Position numbers and translations under genes: made by a program. The notes under the pieces are model-generated. The model ran no database searches. It had not been told where the DNA came from and was given only the letters and a program-made list of their open reading frames with translations. 64,000 nucleotides of DNA from Colius striatus. Its lineage: Eukaryota > Chordata > Aves > Coliiformes > Coliidae. The stretch is from positions 32,529,031 to 32,593,030 of the forward strand of contig NC_084790.1 of NCBI RefSeq assembly GCF_028858725.1. The letters run 5' to 3'. Position 1 is the stretch's first letter, and the number at the start of each line of letters is the position of its first letter. This document shows, in pieces, positions 48,296-58,640 of the stretch.

Positions 48296-50979
48296 TTGTG
48301 TGACAGAGATAATATGGCAGCAGAATTTCTTGAGTAATGATGTTCTCAAGTAATACACAAGCACTCCAACAGAGGTAAGTATTTTCAACAATAATGCTAT
48401 TTTCTTTGTCCAACAAAGGTGAAGAGTTGTACTAATACAGAAAAGGTCTGCACTCTTTGAAGGAAGGAGAGAGAAACAGAATGGATGAAAAGCTATAAGT
48501 TAATCAGGATGTTCAAAAAGTGCTAGGAAATGCTATTAAATGTGGAAGTGCAAATGAGTGATGTGTTGACCACAAAATCAATTATAGGGCCAGTGATAGA
48601 TGACAAAAAGGTAATTGTTAAGAGCATGCCCTTTCTGTATGCAAACATACATAAACACACAGAGGAAGAAATGCCAGACCTCACATTTCCCATTACAGGG
48701 GGCATGTCAAGCATCCGTACCCTCCTCTAACTTTCAATTACATACCCAATTATCACAGCTAAGGTGGCTGTGTGGCCAGCACTGAGGCAAAGAGAGAAGG
48801 AAGATGAGATTTTGCCTACATTTTACTCTGCTCTGATGGTGTATTTCTGTAACAATTTAGTCATCTCATCTCCCATCACAGACAGATGCAGCAGAAAGTA
48901 AAAAACCTCAATAAAATTCCAGATATCTTTGCTGCCAAGCACATATTTTGTTTGTTTACTCAGCTCTGTTTTAATATTTCATGTTTAATGATCCATTTTT
49001 CATCCAGGAGTCTGTCTAGCCCTTCAAGGATACATATATAGAGAGGCCTACAGCTACATTTTTTGAATGAAAGCAACTATTATTGGTTTTAATAGAAAGT
49101 TCTTTAGTCAGAGACAGACAGATAAGCTTGTTAAACCTCTGTCACACTTCTCTCTTAAAAATTTGACCATCACCAATATAACAATATCTGAATTTTTCTG
49201 AAAATTCATGAGCTATTTTAAGTGCCTAAATGAGAATGAAGATTTTCCTAAAGTCCTGTCCCAGCTCTGCTAAGTACAATAGCATCTTGCTTGAAGTCTA
49301 AAAATCAGGTTTATGGGAACTACAGGATCAAACTTCTGTAAGTAAAACCTCAAATTTGCCTTCAGTAATTGAATTTCCTGAAAACCTCTTCAAGGCTCAT
49401 ACTTCATGAAGAAAAGAAACTTGTGAGGCTAGGAAATAAAGGAAGGCTGACCACGTTACACAAGAGTGTTTTTTCTTCTCAAAAACTCACAATAAGAGAA
49501 TAATGGTTGTTCTTTCTAATTAGGACAAAACTGAAGTAGACAGACATTTTGCAGATGCAAATATGCTCTGAATTTATTTTGCACAATTCACTGACTACTT
49601 CATTACATTAAAGCAATATTTCAATATTTGACTCAGTATTTCAAATTAAATTTCAAATAAGACCAAGACATAAAATGAAAGGATAAATGTCTACTTGAGA
49701 CTGGAAATTTTGCTTCACACCAGGAACTGAAAAAAAGCCTGACTTCTTGTGCTTGGAAAGAAAATACAACTTATAAAGCATTTTTAAACATAGAAAATAT
49801 TTTAGCTGAAATATTTTTCCATATGACATTTTACCTTTAAGGGACTATATTTTTTTGCTAGCAACAATTCCAAATTAATACTTTTTGTTTGTAGTGATGA
49901 GTATTGATTTCTAACAGTTGAATCCTGCATAGTCATTACCATATTGAAACATTTTGACAAGTGTCTCCAACGATCCCAATGATCTCTGATAATAATTTTC
50001 TATCAAATTACATTAAACATGTGTTTTTTTCTTCACATAAAACTTTGAAACGTGTAAAGTACCTATCTGAAACACAACCATGCTTTTCTGACCCATACTA
50101 ACTCCTGAACTCTGCCTTAAAATTGTCTGGTGAGTATAAACTGAGTAGAACTGTCTTAGCAGCCACCAAGAGAATGATACATTTGTTTAAATGCCAGTAT
50201 CTAGAAGTATTTCTAGAGAATATTAAATTTAAAGTTGTTTTGAGTCCTTCTGGATTTAAAAGCTACAGAACATGACTGACAAGAACCAGTCTGTTCTTAA
50301 ATTTGCTAAATTAAATGTTCCGAAAATACATTGGTCTATTCATTTCCTTCTCTGTGTAAACATTGCAATTTCTAAAAAAAAATACATAAGATTTTGTGCA
50401 GACTTTCAACTATCTTCAAGCACAGATTTCCTAGCCCATCTCTCTTGACATGATCATAGTATAACTACAATAAATATGGGAAGATTCAGTGATGTTGGCA
50501 TGACAAATTCACACCTGAGACAGTTTGTATATTTATAAATCTGTAATGAGAACATACAGACAGCTTGTGATCTTGCTGATGTCAGTCAGCAATTCCAGAT
50601 AAAAAACTAGATAAAAGCTATCTTTAATATTCTAATGAATATTCAAATAATTTATCTGCTTTAAAAAAAAAAAAAAAACTGTTAACCTGCATAAAAGTGT
50701 ATTAAGCCAATACACTACTGCAAGTATTATGCAAAACTCTGTAAACTCTGACAATTGAGGATACGTTTATGGAACAGAAGTATATGAGGTCTATTCATAG
50801 CCAGCATTGTTTTGTTCTTAAAACAATCTCATTTTAGACAGCTGTCAACTGCCTGAGATATGAGAGACTTATCTTTGGGAAGAAACTTCTTTTTTGGAGG
50901 ACTATTTACGTCACAAAATTGATGCTCTCCTCCTGTGAGATGCAGCTGACCTAAACACTGGGGTTTATTTTTTAACTTA
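48296..50979. other. Unique AT-rich DNA
   Basis: No gene or repeat was recognised in these 2.7 kb apart from short homopolymers such as the A-run near 50662. Confidence 0.55.
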
Positions 50980-51240
50980 AAATCATAGAATCACAGGATG
51001 GTTTGGGTATGAAGGGCCTTTGAAAGATCATCTTGTCCAACCATCCTGCCATTGGGCTGAGATATCTTTCATTACAGTAGGTTGCTCAAAGTCCCATCAA
51101 ACCTGACTGCGAACAATTCCAGTGATGGAGCATTCACAGCTTTTCTGGGTAACCTGTTCCAGTGCCTCAACACCCTCATCATAAAAGAATTCTTTCTTAT
51201 ATCTAATCTAAATCTACCCTTTTTTAGTTTAAAACCTTGT
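50980..51240 (-). mobile_element. CR1 3' end fragment
   Basis: The minus-strand tail is 'aatcatagaatcacaggatggtttgggt', followed by CR1 3' UTR text ('tcatcttgtccaaccatcctgccattgggc', 'ttccagtgcctcaacaccctcat'). It breaks at about 51240. The subfamily differs from the long copies. Confidence 0.85.
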
Positions 51241-52466
51241 CTCAGCTTGTACCAACTGAGAGAGCAAAGCTATGTTCGCACAGGAGCTAGACTAATTGCT
51301 GAAGAGTTGAGGGACAAAACGTATCACAGTAGATTCATATACTGCCATGACAAAACAAGAATTAGGAAGGTGAAGTAGATGAACAGGGAGAGAAGACTGG
51401 GAAAGCATTTTTTACTAAGAATATGGCATTGCCCAAGCTCAATCAAACTCTGTCACAGCCCTCACTCTTTTGCCTTTTGTTTTGCTATGATCATGATCCA
51501 TTTACCTGACCTGACCTGATAGGAGCTACTGTCTGGGAGAGGTAGCATATCATCCCCTCATACTCTTTTGTGCAGAACCTGTGCCTGTGCTGAGATATAC
51601 TGTGTGATATCATTAAATCATCATGTGGTTTAATGACTGCAGGATGGAAAACTGCCCTATTTTGTCTTTTTGCAGGAATGGGCAGCAACCAAGAAAGAAT
51701 TTTATGGAATGAGGTGTTGCACTAAGTTGAAGAGAACAGCAGCTACATTTAAGATCTATTTCAAATTCATTTAAGAATCTATCCCTGAAAAGAAACACAA
51801 ATATGTAAGGTAAGAAATGGTTTTCAAAGAACATGGTGTGATTTGAAGAAGGGAAATCATTTATGCAGCAGCATGGTGAAAGAGTAGGAAATACTAAATA
51901 CTATGGAATTAAATGTGAATAACCTCTGAGTCTTTCAAGTTCCTTTTTATGAAATCTTTCAAAATCTATTTTAAGAAAATTATATCCTTGCATACTTTCT
52001 AGAAGACTGTCCTTTTCTTTCTCGCAAAGAATAAAATTACCATCATCTGGTTTTCAGCATGTAGGTCCTGTCTGAAATCTTGGTGTCAGCAGAAATGCAG
52101 CTAGAAAAATCTGCTACCTAAAGTAAGGGATTTTATGGGAAGTAACGAGATGAAAAAATGACTGTTCTATGCCTGTTCTCATAACTCACAGTGCACACCG
52201 CCTACAGGAATCCTCATCTGCTTTGTTTTCCTCTGGACACTGAACACATTGCATTTCATATGACAAAATTTAACTAGAAGTGCTGATCTTTTCTTTAGTC
52301 TTCTCTTTGATATTTCTATTTTTCTACTTCCACTTTTATTGCCATATGGTTCCCCTTTTCCACTAATTCTTCCATTCTTACACGCTCCATTCTCCTTCCT
52401 CTCCTGAATCCTACTTCCAAGAGTGCTGAAGCATCTGAGAATTCCACCCAAGTTGATATTTCCTGT
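51241..52466. other. Unique DNA
   Basis: No gene or repeat was recognised. The sequence immediately left of 52467 supplies the TSD of the next LTR. Confidence 0.5.
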
Positions 52467-53353
52467 TGTCATGACAGCCTTTTCTGGTAAGGGGGAAGGG
52501 GCTGCACAGATGGCTCCTGTAAGAAGCAGAGACTCATTTTACTAAGAACCCCGAGCCAGGGACAGTAACTATGGCTGGAGGAGGTCGTGTCCCATTGGAG
52601 GGACTCAATCACTTCTTTACAGACCCCGAGCCAGGAACAGTGATTCTCTTCATTAAAACTGTGGCCAGCAGAGGCTGTGTCCCATGGGAGGGACCCAATA
52701 TTACAGGAGCTGTAACCGTGGAGAAGGACCCACACCAAAGAAGCTCATTAAAATTATGCCCAGAAGAGGCCATGTTCTGAGGGAGGGAGCCTGTATCTGC
52801 AGAAACTGCAACCATGGCAAAGAATCCACAGCAGAGATAATCACTGAGGACTGTGTCCCAGGAGAGGGATCCCATATTGGAGCAGGGGAAGAATGCCAGG
52901 AGTCCTCCTCATCCGAGAAGACAGAAGCGGCAGAGCCCATCTGTCAGAGAATGACCACATTCCCCATTCCCTGCCCCCCTGAGCTACTGAGGGGGGAGGA
53001 GGTAGAGATATCGGGAGCAGTGAGCTGGGTCCGGGGAGAAAGGAGGGATGGGGGAGGGAGGTCTTAAAGTGCTGGTTGTAATTTTCTCATCATCCTACTC
53101 CCTTTTTGCTTTTTATTCCGTTCTGTTTTGTGTAGAATAAACTTTCCTACTTTCCTCTCTAAGTTGAGTACTGGAGTCTGTTTTGACCGGAACCGTAATT
53201 GGCAGCAAGCCCTTCCTGCCCTTGTCTCAGTCCACAACAACCTTGCTTATCTTTTTACTCCCTCTGCCATCCTAACGAGGGTGGGGGTGAATGTGGGGCA
53301 CCGAGTGAGAGACTGTCGTCGTGCTGCTGTGCTAGCTAGGGCAAACCATGACC
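52467..53353 (+). mobile_element. Solo LTR, tandem-repeat U3 family, copy 2
   Basis: It starts TGTCATGACAGCC and ends 'GCAAACCATGACC', where the last base of the usual TGACA is changed. It is flanked by a perfect 5-bp TSD, CCTGT (52462-52466 and 53354-53358). Its 3' half matches 27830-28167 and carries a TATA-like 'cttaaagtgctggttgt' and AATAAA near 53136. The U3 part holds ~85-95-bp repeats. Frames up to 127 codons lie entirely in the LTR. Confidence 0.88.
52585..52880 (+). repeat. ~85-95-bp tandem units in LTR U3
   Basis: The block 'gtgtcccatgggagggaccc' recurs in varied form near 52590, 52676, 52770 and 52852. Between the blocks, elements like 'gaagctcattaaaa' and 'gcagaaactgcaacc' also recur. 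The same repeat type appears with a period near 80 bp in the LTR ending at 28167. Confidence 0.7.
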
Positions 53354-54064
53354 CCTGTCTCCTGTCCTCAATTTTTAACCAGGTTTTACCCTGTAAAATT
53401 ATGAAAAAGTAGGAAACTAAAGTGCTAGCTGCACTGCTTCTTGTACCAGTCTAAAAAAAAAAAAAAAGGTAATAATCTTCTAGAAAAAAATTCAAAAGCT
53501 TACACCTAGATTCAGACAGTCACTTACTCAAGAAACAAATCAATCATATTTCCTGTGGAAAGAGAGACTTAAATTAAGATTGTTCAAAAGGAGGCATGAA
53601 TCATATGATCACAGTGTGGTCCATTTGAGATAGAGGAAAAAAGAGGGTTCTCTTTACCAATAATAATCATTATAGTTCACAAATGAATTAACAGAAATTT
53701 AACATTTTGCCTTTATATGGCTTCTCATGTGCAACACTGATTATTAGATGGTAGTTTTACCTGTAAAATACATAGGTTTCAGAGGATTTACTCATGTATA
53801 TCCCACCTGGGTGTTAGCTTAGGATCATGGAAAGGAGTGAAGAGAGGCCAAAAAGATAACGGTGATGAAGAATGAAAAGGAGATGAAGGTCAGCTAAATG
53901 TTGAAAAGTGAGGTGATAGAGAGAAGCAGTAGGCTTCAGTAAGTTCTGAGGATGAAACAGTAATAATACTCAAAATACTGGTCTGAAAATGCAACATGCA
54001 ATAACTGACGTTGCTATGTTCATTATCTTTTTGTTTCCTTGTCCCTTCATTTTTGTTCACTTGA
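53354..54064. other. Unique DNA
   Basis: No gene or element was recognised. A short A-run lies near 53455. Confidence 0.5.
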
Positions 54065-54458
54065 TCATTCTCCTTTATGACAAAAGGCTGAGGGAACTAG
54101 GGCTGTTTAGTCTAGAGAAGAGGATACTGAGCGGGCATCTCAATATTTACAAAAATCTAAATGGTGGATGTCAGGAGGTTGGGGCATCCCTTTTTTTCTG
54201 TTGTATCCAGTGACAGGACAAGGGGTAACGGGATGAAGCTTAAACACAAAAGTTCCATTTAAACATAAGAATTATTTTACTGTGAGGGTGACGGAGCACT
54301 GGAACAGGCTGCCCAGGGAGGCTGCAGTCTCCTTCCTTGGAGGTCTTCAAGGTGTTCCTGTGTGACCTGACCTAGGTGGACCTCCTTCTGCAGGGGGATT
54401 GGACTAGATGATCTCTAAAGGTCCCTTCCAACCTCTACCACTCTATGACTATATGACT
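54065..54458 (+). mobile_element. CR1 3' fragment
   Basis: It starts in the end of ORF2 ('[16 protein letters not shown]' at about 54076) and continues through the 3' UTR to terminal octamer-like repeats ('ctctatgactatatgac'). About 390 bp remains. Confidence 0.88.
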
Positions 54459-54832
54459 CCCAGCATACAGAAGAGAAGTCTGAGGGGTGAGCTCTTTCCA
54501 GTACACATCTTATTCAAGGGGTTCGGTAGAGTGGGAGGTACTGCTCTCCTCTCTGGTTATCGGCAACAGGATATGATGAAATGCAATGGAGCTTTGTAAG
54601 AGAAGGTTCAGATTGGACATTAAGAAGAGGTTCTTCACTGAGAGCATGGTCAGTTACTGGAACAGAGATTCCAGGGTAATCATTACAGTACTAAGACTAT
54701 CAGAATTCAAGGAGCATCTGAACAATGCTCTTAGGGTAGTTTAGTTGTTGGTAGTCCTGTCAGGAGTAAGGAGTTGGACTTGATCCTCATGGATCCCTTC
54801 TAACCTGAGATAATCTATAATTTTATAATTCA
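54459..54832 (+). mobile_element. Older CR1 3' fragment directly adjoining
   Basis: This is a different, more diverged CR1 tail: 'agaaggttcagattggacattaagaagaggttcttcactgagagcatggtcag' then 'ggagttggacttgatcctcatggatcccttctaacctgagata'. It abuts the previous copy, which suggests the younger CR1 landed in or at the edge of this one. Confidence 0.75.
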
Positions 54833-55574
54833 TCGGATTCTAATTCTTACCTTTTTCTAATAGTTTAGTTGCATTTCCCTTTACAACTTTCTAAGATGGA
54901 AACAAATCAAAGTTTGGTCATTTACAAATTACAGACTAACAAAGAAGTAGATACCACCTGAATATCATAATGGTTTGTTTAGAAATTACAGTCTGATATG
55001 AAACATAATCAAGTGCTAACTTCCTGCATTACAACGATAGTATATACTAACACACTATGCAAGAATGCTAGTGTACACTAGCTGTATACAGCACCAGCTA
55101 TATTCAAGTTATGATTTAATTTAGTAATTATTATTGTGCTCAGTGAATTCCTACCATTAGCTAAGGTTGCACAGACACCAGTACACACCATTCAGTACAC
55201 TTTTACAAAAGCAATGGTATTTCCCTTACAAAAGCAGTTCACACAAGAAGAAAATAATAGGAAATTAAGTATACAAACAAATCATCAGGAGTGGCAGAAG
55301 AAATGGAAGGCATTCATCCTGACTGAATAAAGGTACTGGGCACTTGGGGTCCAATTGTAAAACAAGGATGTTGGTGAAGAAATAGACAGTTCTCAAAGTT
55401 TTGCCTTATCGGAGTAGATAGAAAATTAAGCAAGTTCTCAATAGCAAACTTAAACTAAAGTTTAGGAAAGCGAATCTAAACCTCATGGCACATATTTAAG
55501 AGATAAGGGTGGAAATTTTACAGGAGCACGCTGTTAGAATCTAAATACAATGGCATGGTCAGTTAGATTTGGAC
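54833..55574. other. Unique DNA left of ERV remnant 2
   Basis: It contains a 64-codon open frame (55136-55330) of unknown identity, considered chance. The exact start of retroviral sequence to its right is blurred. Confidence 0.45.
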
Positions 55575-55601
55575 TCTACTAAGAAGAAAAAGGCTTTCAA
55601 A

Positions 55602-55745
55602 ATACTTACCTGGCAGGGGAGATACCATGATCTGGCAGGTGGTTTTCCCAGGGCAAGGTTCATCCCCTGCCCTCCGGGTGTGCTGACCCCTGCAATTTCC
55701 CCAAATGCAGGAAACTCGACTGCATAATTTGTGGTAGTGGGGGAC
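55602..55745 (+). pseudogene. U1 snRNA pseudogene, truncated at nt 144, inside ERV pol
   Basis: The insert begins exactly at U1 nucleotide 1 with ATACTTACCTGG, the 5'-splice-site-pairing end, and continues through stem-loops I-III to the Sm-site sequence AATTTGTGG (55726-55734). It stops inside stem-loop IV after GTGGTAGTGGGGGAC, U1 position 144 of 164. Several differences from the vertebrate U1 sequence I remember are CpG-to-CpA changes (near 55665, 55694 and 55709), as expected for decaying methylated DNA. Both flanks are ERV pol: 'gaagaaaaaggctttcaaa' before and 'ctgaacaacagcaaagc' after. The right junction lies in a TGGGG(G)AC stretch shared by U1 and the ERV. No snRNA promoter can be expected inside pol, so it is non-functional. 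Confidence 0.93.
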
Positions 55746-55863
55746 CTGAACAACAGCAAAGCTTTCAACAGATAAGAAATTGCTCAGGCAGTAGCCCTTG
55801 GGCCAGTTCGAACAGGATCAGATGTGAAAAAAGTGCTTTTCACTGCAGCAGGAAAGAATGGCA

Positions 55864-56125
55864 TGTTGTAGGCATCCAGAAGATCTCGGGTTGTAACGCG
55901 AGAGGTGGAGGGTACAGAAGAGGTGAGCACAGGGTGGAGTGAAAAGAGGTGCTTGTGTTAGCAGATAAAAGCACATGGTGTAAACAATTAGTTGGAATAA
56001 AGCACCATCCATCCTGTGTATGTAGTGATATTATCCCCTCAGCAGGGGTGGGCTGAGTGATCCGTGCAGGCGGCCTGGTGATGTTGCGTGCAGGCGGCCT
56101 GGTGATGTTGCCGGTAGTGACAACA
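55864..56125 (+). mobile_element. Small (262-bp) solo LTR with 6-bp TSD inside ERV remnant
   Basis: It starts TGTTGTAGGC and ends GTGACAACA. Flanking 6-mers are ATGGCA (55858-55863) and ATGGCC (56126-56131), a TSD with one mismatch that restores the uninterrupted pol sequence of provirus 1. An AATAAA poly(A) signal lies near 55996. A 6-bp TSD points to an ERVK-like integrase, unlike the 5-bp TSDs of the other LTRs here. A perfect 24-bp tandem repeat sits near its 3' end. Confidence 0.82.
56064..56111 (+). repeat. Perfect 24-bp tandem duplication
   Basis: The units at 56064-56087 and 56088-56111 are identical (GTGCAGGCGGCCTGG...). They lie in the 3' part of the 262-bp LTR. Confidence 0.92.
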
Positions 56126-56860
56126 ATGGCCCTACCTGGAGCCTCTGGCAAAAAGGACCTGGTAAGACTTGAGGCCAATCCCTTGGGTTCTGGAGTCAGG
56201 GATACAAAGGATCTGAGGCCTGATACACTACAACTGAGAAGGAGATATTGACAGTATATGAAGGAGTCCGAGCTGCCTCAGAAGTGATTGGGACAGAAGT
56301 ACAACTCCTCTTAGCAGCCTGACTGCCCAGTGCTGGGCTGGATATTCAAAGGGAGTGTCTCCTCCACACATCACGCGACTGATGCCACATGGAGTAATTG
56401 GGTTGCCTTGATCACACAACAAGTTCATACAGGAAACCACAGTCGCCCAAGCATCCTGGAAGTGATCACCAACTGTCCGGAGGGCGAAGACTTTGGAATA
56501 TTGCCTGAAAAAGCGACACATGCTGAAGAGGCCCCACCATACTGTCAGAAAATTACAATAAATATGTTTTGTTCACTGATGGGTCCTGCTGTATTGTGGA
56601 AAAATACCGAAGGTGGAAAGCAGCTGTGTGGAGTCCCCTACAACAAGTTGCTGAAGCTGCAGAAGGAGAAGGTGAATGAAGTCAGTTTGCAGAGGTGAAA
56701 GCCATCCAACTGGCTTTAGACATTGCTGAACGAGAAAAATGGTCAATACTATACCTCTGTACTGACTCCTGGATGTTAGCAAATGCTTTGTGGGAGTGGC
56801 TACAACAATGGAAACAGAATGACTGGCAACGCCAGGGCAAACCCATCTGAGCTGCTTCAT
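56126..56860 (+). pseudogene. Connection and RNase H pseudogene (ERV remnant 2)
   Basis: After the LTR insert, connection sequence resumes at 'aatggccctacctggagcctc', as in provirus 1. The RNase H core keeps all three recognisable acidic residues in one frame: Asp at 56578-56580 (T-D-G-S), Glu at 56692-56694 (F-A-E-V-K) and Asp at 56764-56766 (T-D-S-W-M). An in-frame TGA at 56677-56679 and other stops break the frame. The domain would degrade RNA in the RNA-DNA hybrid. Confidence 0.85.
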
Positions 56861-57009
56861 TGTGGCAAGACATCACTGCCCACCTGGAGAAGCTGGTTGT
56901 GAAGGTGCAGTATGTACATGCCCACATACCCAAGGACCGGGACAATGAATAACATCAGCACAACCAGGAGGTGGATCAAGCCGCCAAAATTGAAGTGGCT
57001 GAGGTACAT

Positions 57010-57800
57010 TTTAGACTAGCCGCATAAAGGTGAACTCTTCATAGCTCGGTGGGCCCACGATGCCTCAGGACATCAAGGAAGACATGCTACCTATAGATGG
57101 GCTAGAGATCAAGAGGTGGACTTGACCTTGGATGCTGTGGCACAGGTCATTCATGAATGTGAGATATGTGCTGCTATCAAACAGGCCAAATGGGTGAAGC
57201 TTCTGTGGTATGAAGGACGATGGCTCAAGTATAAATATGGAGAGGCCTGGCAGATTGATTACATTATACTGCCACTGACTTGCCAAGGCAAGCGCTACGT
57301 TCTCATCATGGTGGAGGAAAACACTAGATGGCTAGAAATATCCTGTACCTCATCAATCCTGGGCATTGAAAGGCAAGTCCTATGGTGACACTGCACCTCA
57401 GAAAGAATCGAGTCAGACAATGGGACGCATTTCAAAAACAACCTTTTAGATATCTGGGCCAAAGAGCATGGCATCAAGTGGGTCTACCACATCCCCTACC
57501 ATGCACCAGCTTCTGGGAAAACTGAATGGTACAATGGACTATAAAAGACCACTTTGAGAGTGACGGGAAGTGGGACCTTCAAACATTGGGACACTTACCT
57601 AGCAAAGGCTACCATCTGTCAATAGAGCTGGCCTTGCTGAATCAGAGCTCCTACACACTGTAGAAGGGGATAAAGTCCCTGCAGTGAGTATGAAAAAATC
57701 TGTTAGGAAAGACAGTTTGGGTCAATCCTGCCTCGGGCAAAGGCAATCCCATCCAGGGGAATCGTTTTTGCCCAAGTACCTGGATATAATTGTGACTGTA
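57010..57800 (+). pseudogene. Integrase pseudogene (ERV remnant 2), DDX35E intact
   Basis: The zinc domain has His at 57056-57058 and 57071-57073, and Cys at 57158-57160 and 57167-57169, giving H-X4-H-X28-C-X2-C. The catalytic core keeps Asp at 57257-57259 ('WQIDYI'), Asp at 57416-57418 ('SDNG') and Glu at 57524-57526 ('SGKTEW'). The last two are 36 codons apart, the DDX35E signature. All are in one frame, but a TGA at 57386-57388 and a stop just after 'YNGL' interrupt it. Compared with provirus 1, about six codons are missing between the first two Asp residues. Confidence 0.88.
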
Positions 57801-58314
57801 AAACCTTTTCAAGAAGTGTAGGATATCAGGTGCTAAAATACTGCATGTAAATTTCTTTCATTATGTGATTACAACAATAAGGCTACAGAAGACTTATTCT
57901 CATCATGATCCCAGTTTAAATTTGGTTCTAACATTCCTAATCTGACCTGTGATGTCAGCAAGACTAATTTCCTTTCTTTGCACCCCTTTTGAATAGAAAT
58001 GGGAGGTTTTTTCCTCTACTTTAATGTGAATTAATGACTTGCAACATTACTTCTGTTAATTCAGCTTACTGTCCCAGTGGAAACAAAAGGAATCAGTATA
58101 ACATATTCCAGTCTTTAAAGTACTGATGATATTAATAAAAATAAAGCATAATCACAAATAAAACATGAATAAAGTTTTTTAAAGCAGATGGTGAAAAATG
58201 TTTCGTTCAAAGCAATGTGTCTGAGACTGTTGAAATTTACATGTTTCTTTTTAGTTGTTTCACAAGCACATTGTTGAATGTCCCATTTTCAGATGCAATT
58301 TTGATGAATAACTA
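57801..58314. other. Unique AT-rich DNA
   Basis: No element was recognised between the ERV remnant and the next CR1 tail. Confidence 0.5.
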
Positions 58315-58640
58315 GGTTTAATATTTACAAATATCTAAAATGTGGATGTCAGGAGGTTGGGGCGTCCCTTTTTTCTGCTGTATTGAGTGACAGGACAAGG
58401 GGTAATGGGATGAAGCTGAAACACAAACAGTTCCATTTAAACATAAGAAAAAAACTATTTCACTGTGAGGGTGAGGGAGCAGTGGAACAGGCTGCCCAGG
58501 GAAGGTGTGAAGTCTCCTTCCTTGGAGGTCTTCAAGACCCATCTGAACGTGTTCCTATGCTACCTAATCAAGGATGCTTCTGCACGGGAGTTGGATCTTT
58601 AGAGGTCTCCTCCAATGCCTACCATTCTATGATTCTATGA
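58315..58640 (+). mobile_element. CR1 3' UTR fragment
   Basis: It shows the CR1 3' end from 'aatatttacaaatatctaaa' through 'tgacaggacaaggggtaatgggatgaagct' and 'actatttcactgtgagggtga', finishing in 'accattctatgattctatga'. It has the same subfamily look as 54065-54458. Confidence 0.88.

Larger units (their letters stand above)
55575..57800 (+). mobile_element. ERVL-like pol remnant 2, without LTRs
   Basis: The remnant runs in plus orientation from the RT/connection through RNase H to the integrase C-terminus ('cctcgggcaaaggcaatcccatcc' near 57730). It matches provirus 1 block by block. It contains two inserts, a truncated U1 snRNA copy (55602-55745) and a small LTR (55864-56125). No LTR, gag, protease or RT catalytic box was found on either side, so both ends are truncated. 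Confidence 0.85.

Noticed and set aside
50574..50591. MAF-type palindrome (TGCTGA...TCAGCA)
   Set aside because: The spacing does not fit the canonical element and it stands alone in unique DNA; chance is the simpler reading.
55602..55745. A working U1 snRNA gene
   Set aside because: It ends inside stem-loop IV, lies inside ERV pol without a snRNA promoter or 3' box, and carries substitutions; it is a pseudogene.
55589..55770. A TSD flanking U1 ('aaggctttcaaa' before, 'caaagctttcaac' after)
   Set aside because: The right-hand copy aligns with the ERV's own following codons in provirus 1, so the similarity is intrinsic to pol rather than a duplication made by the insertion.
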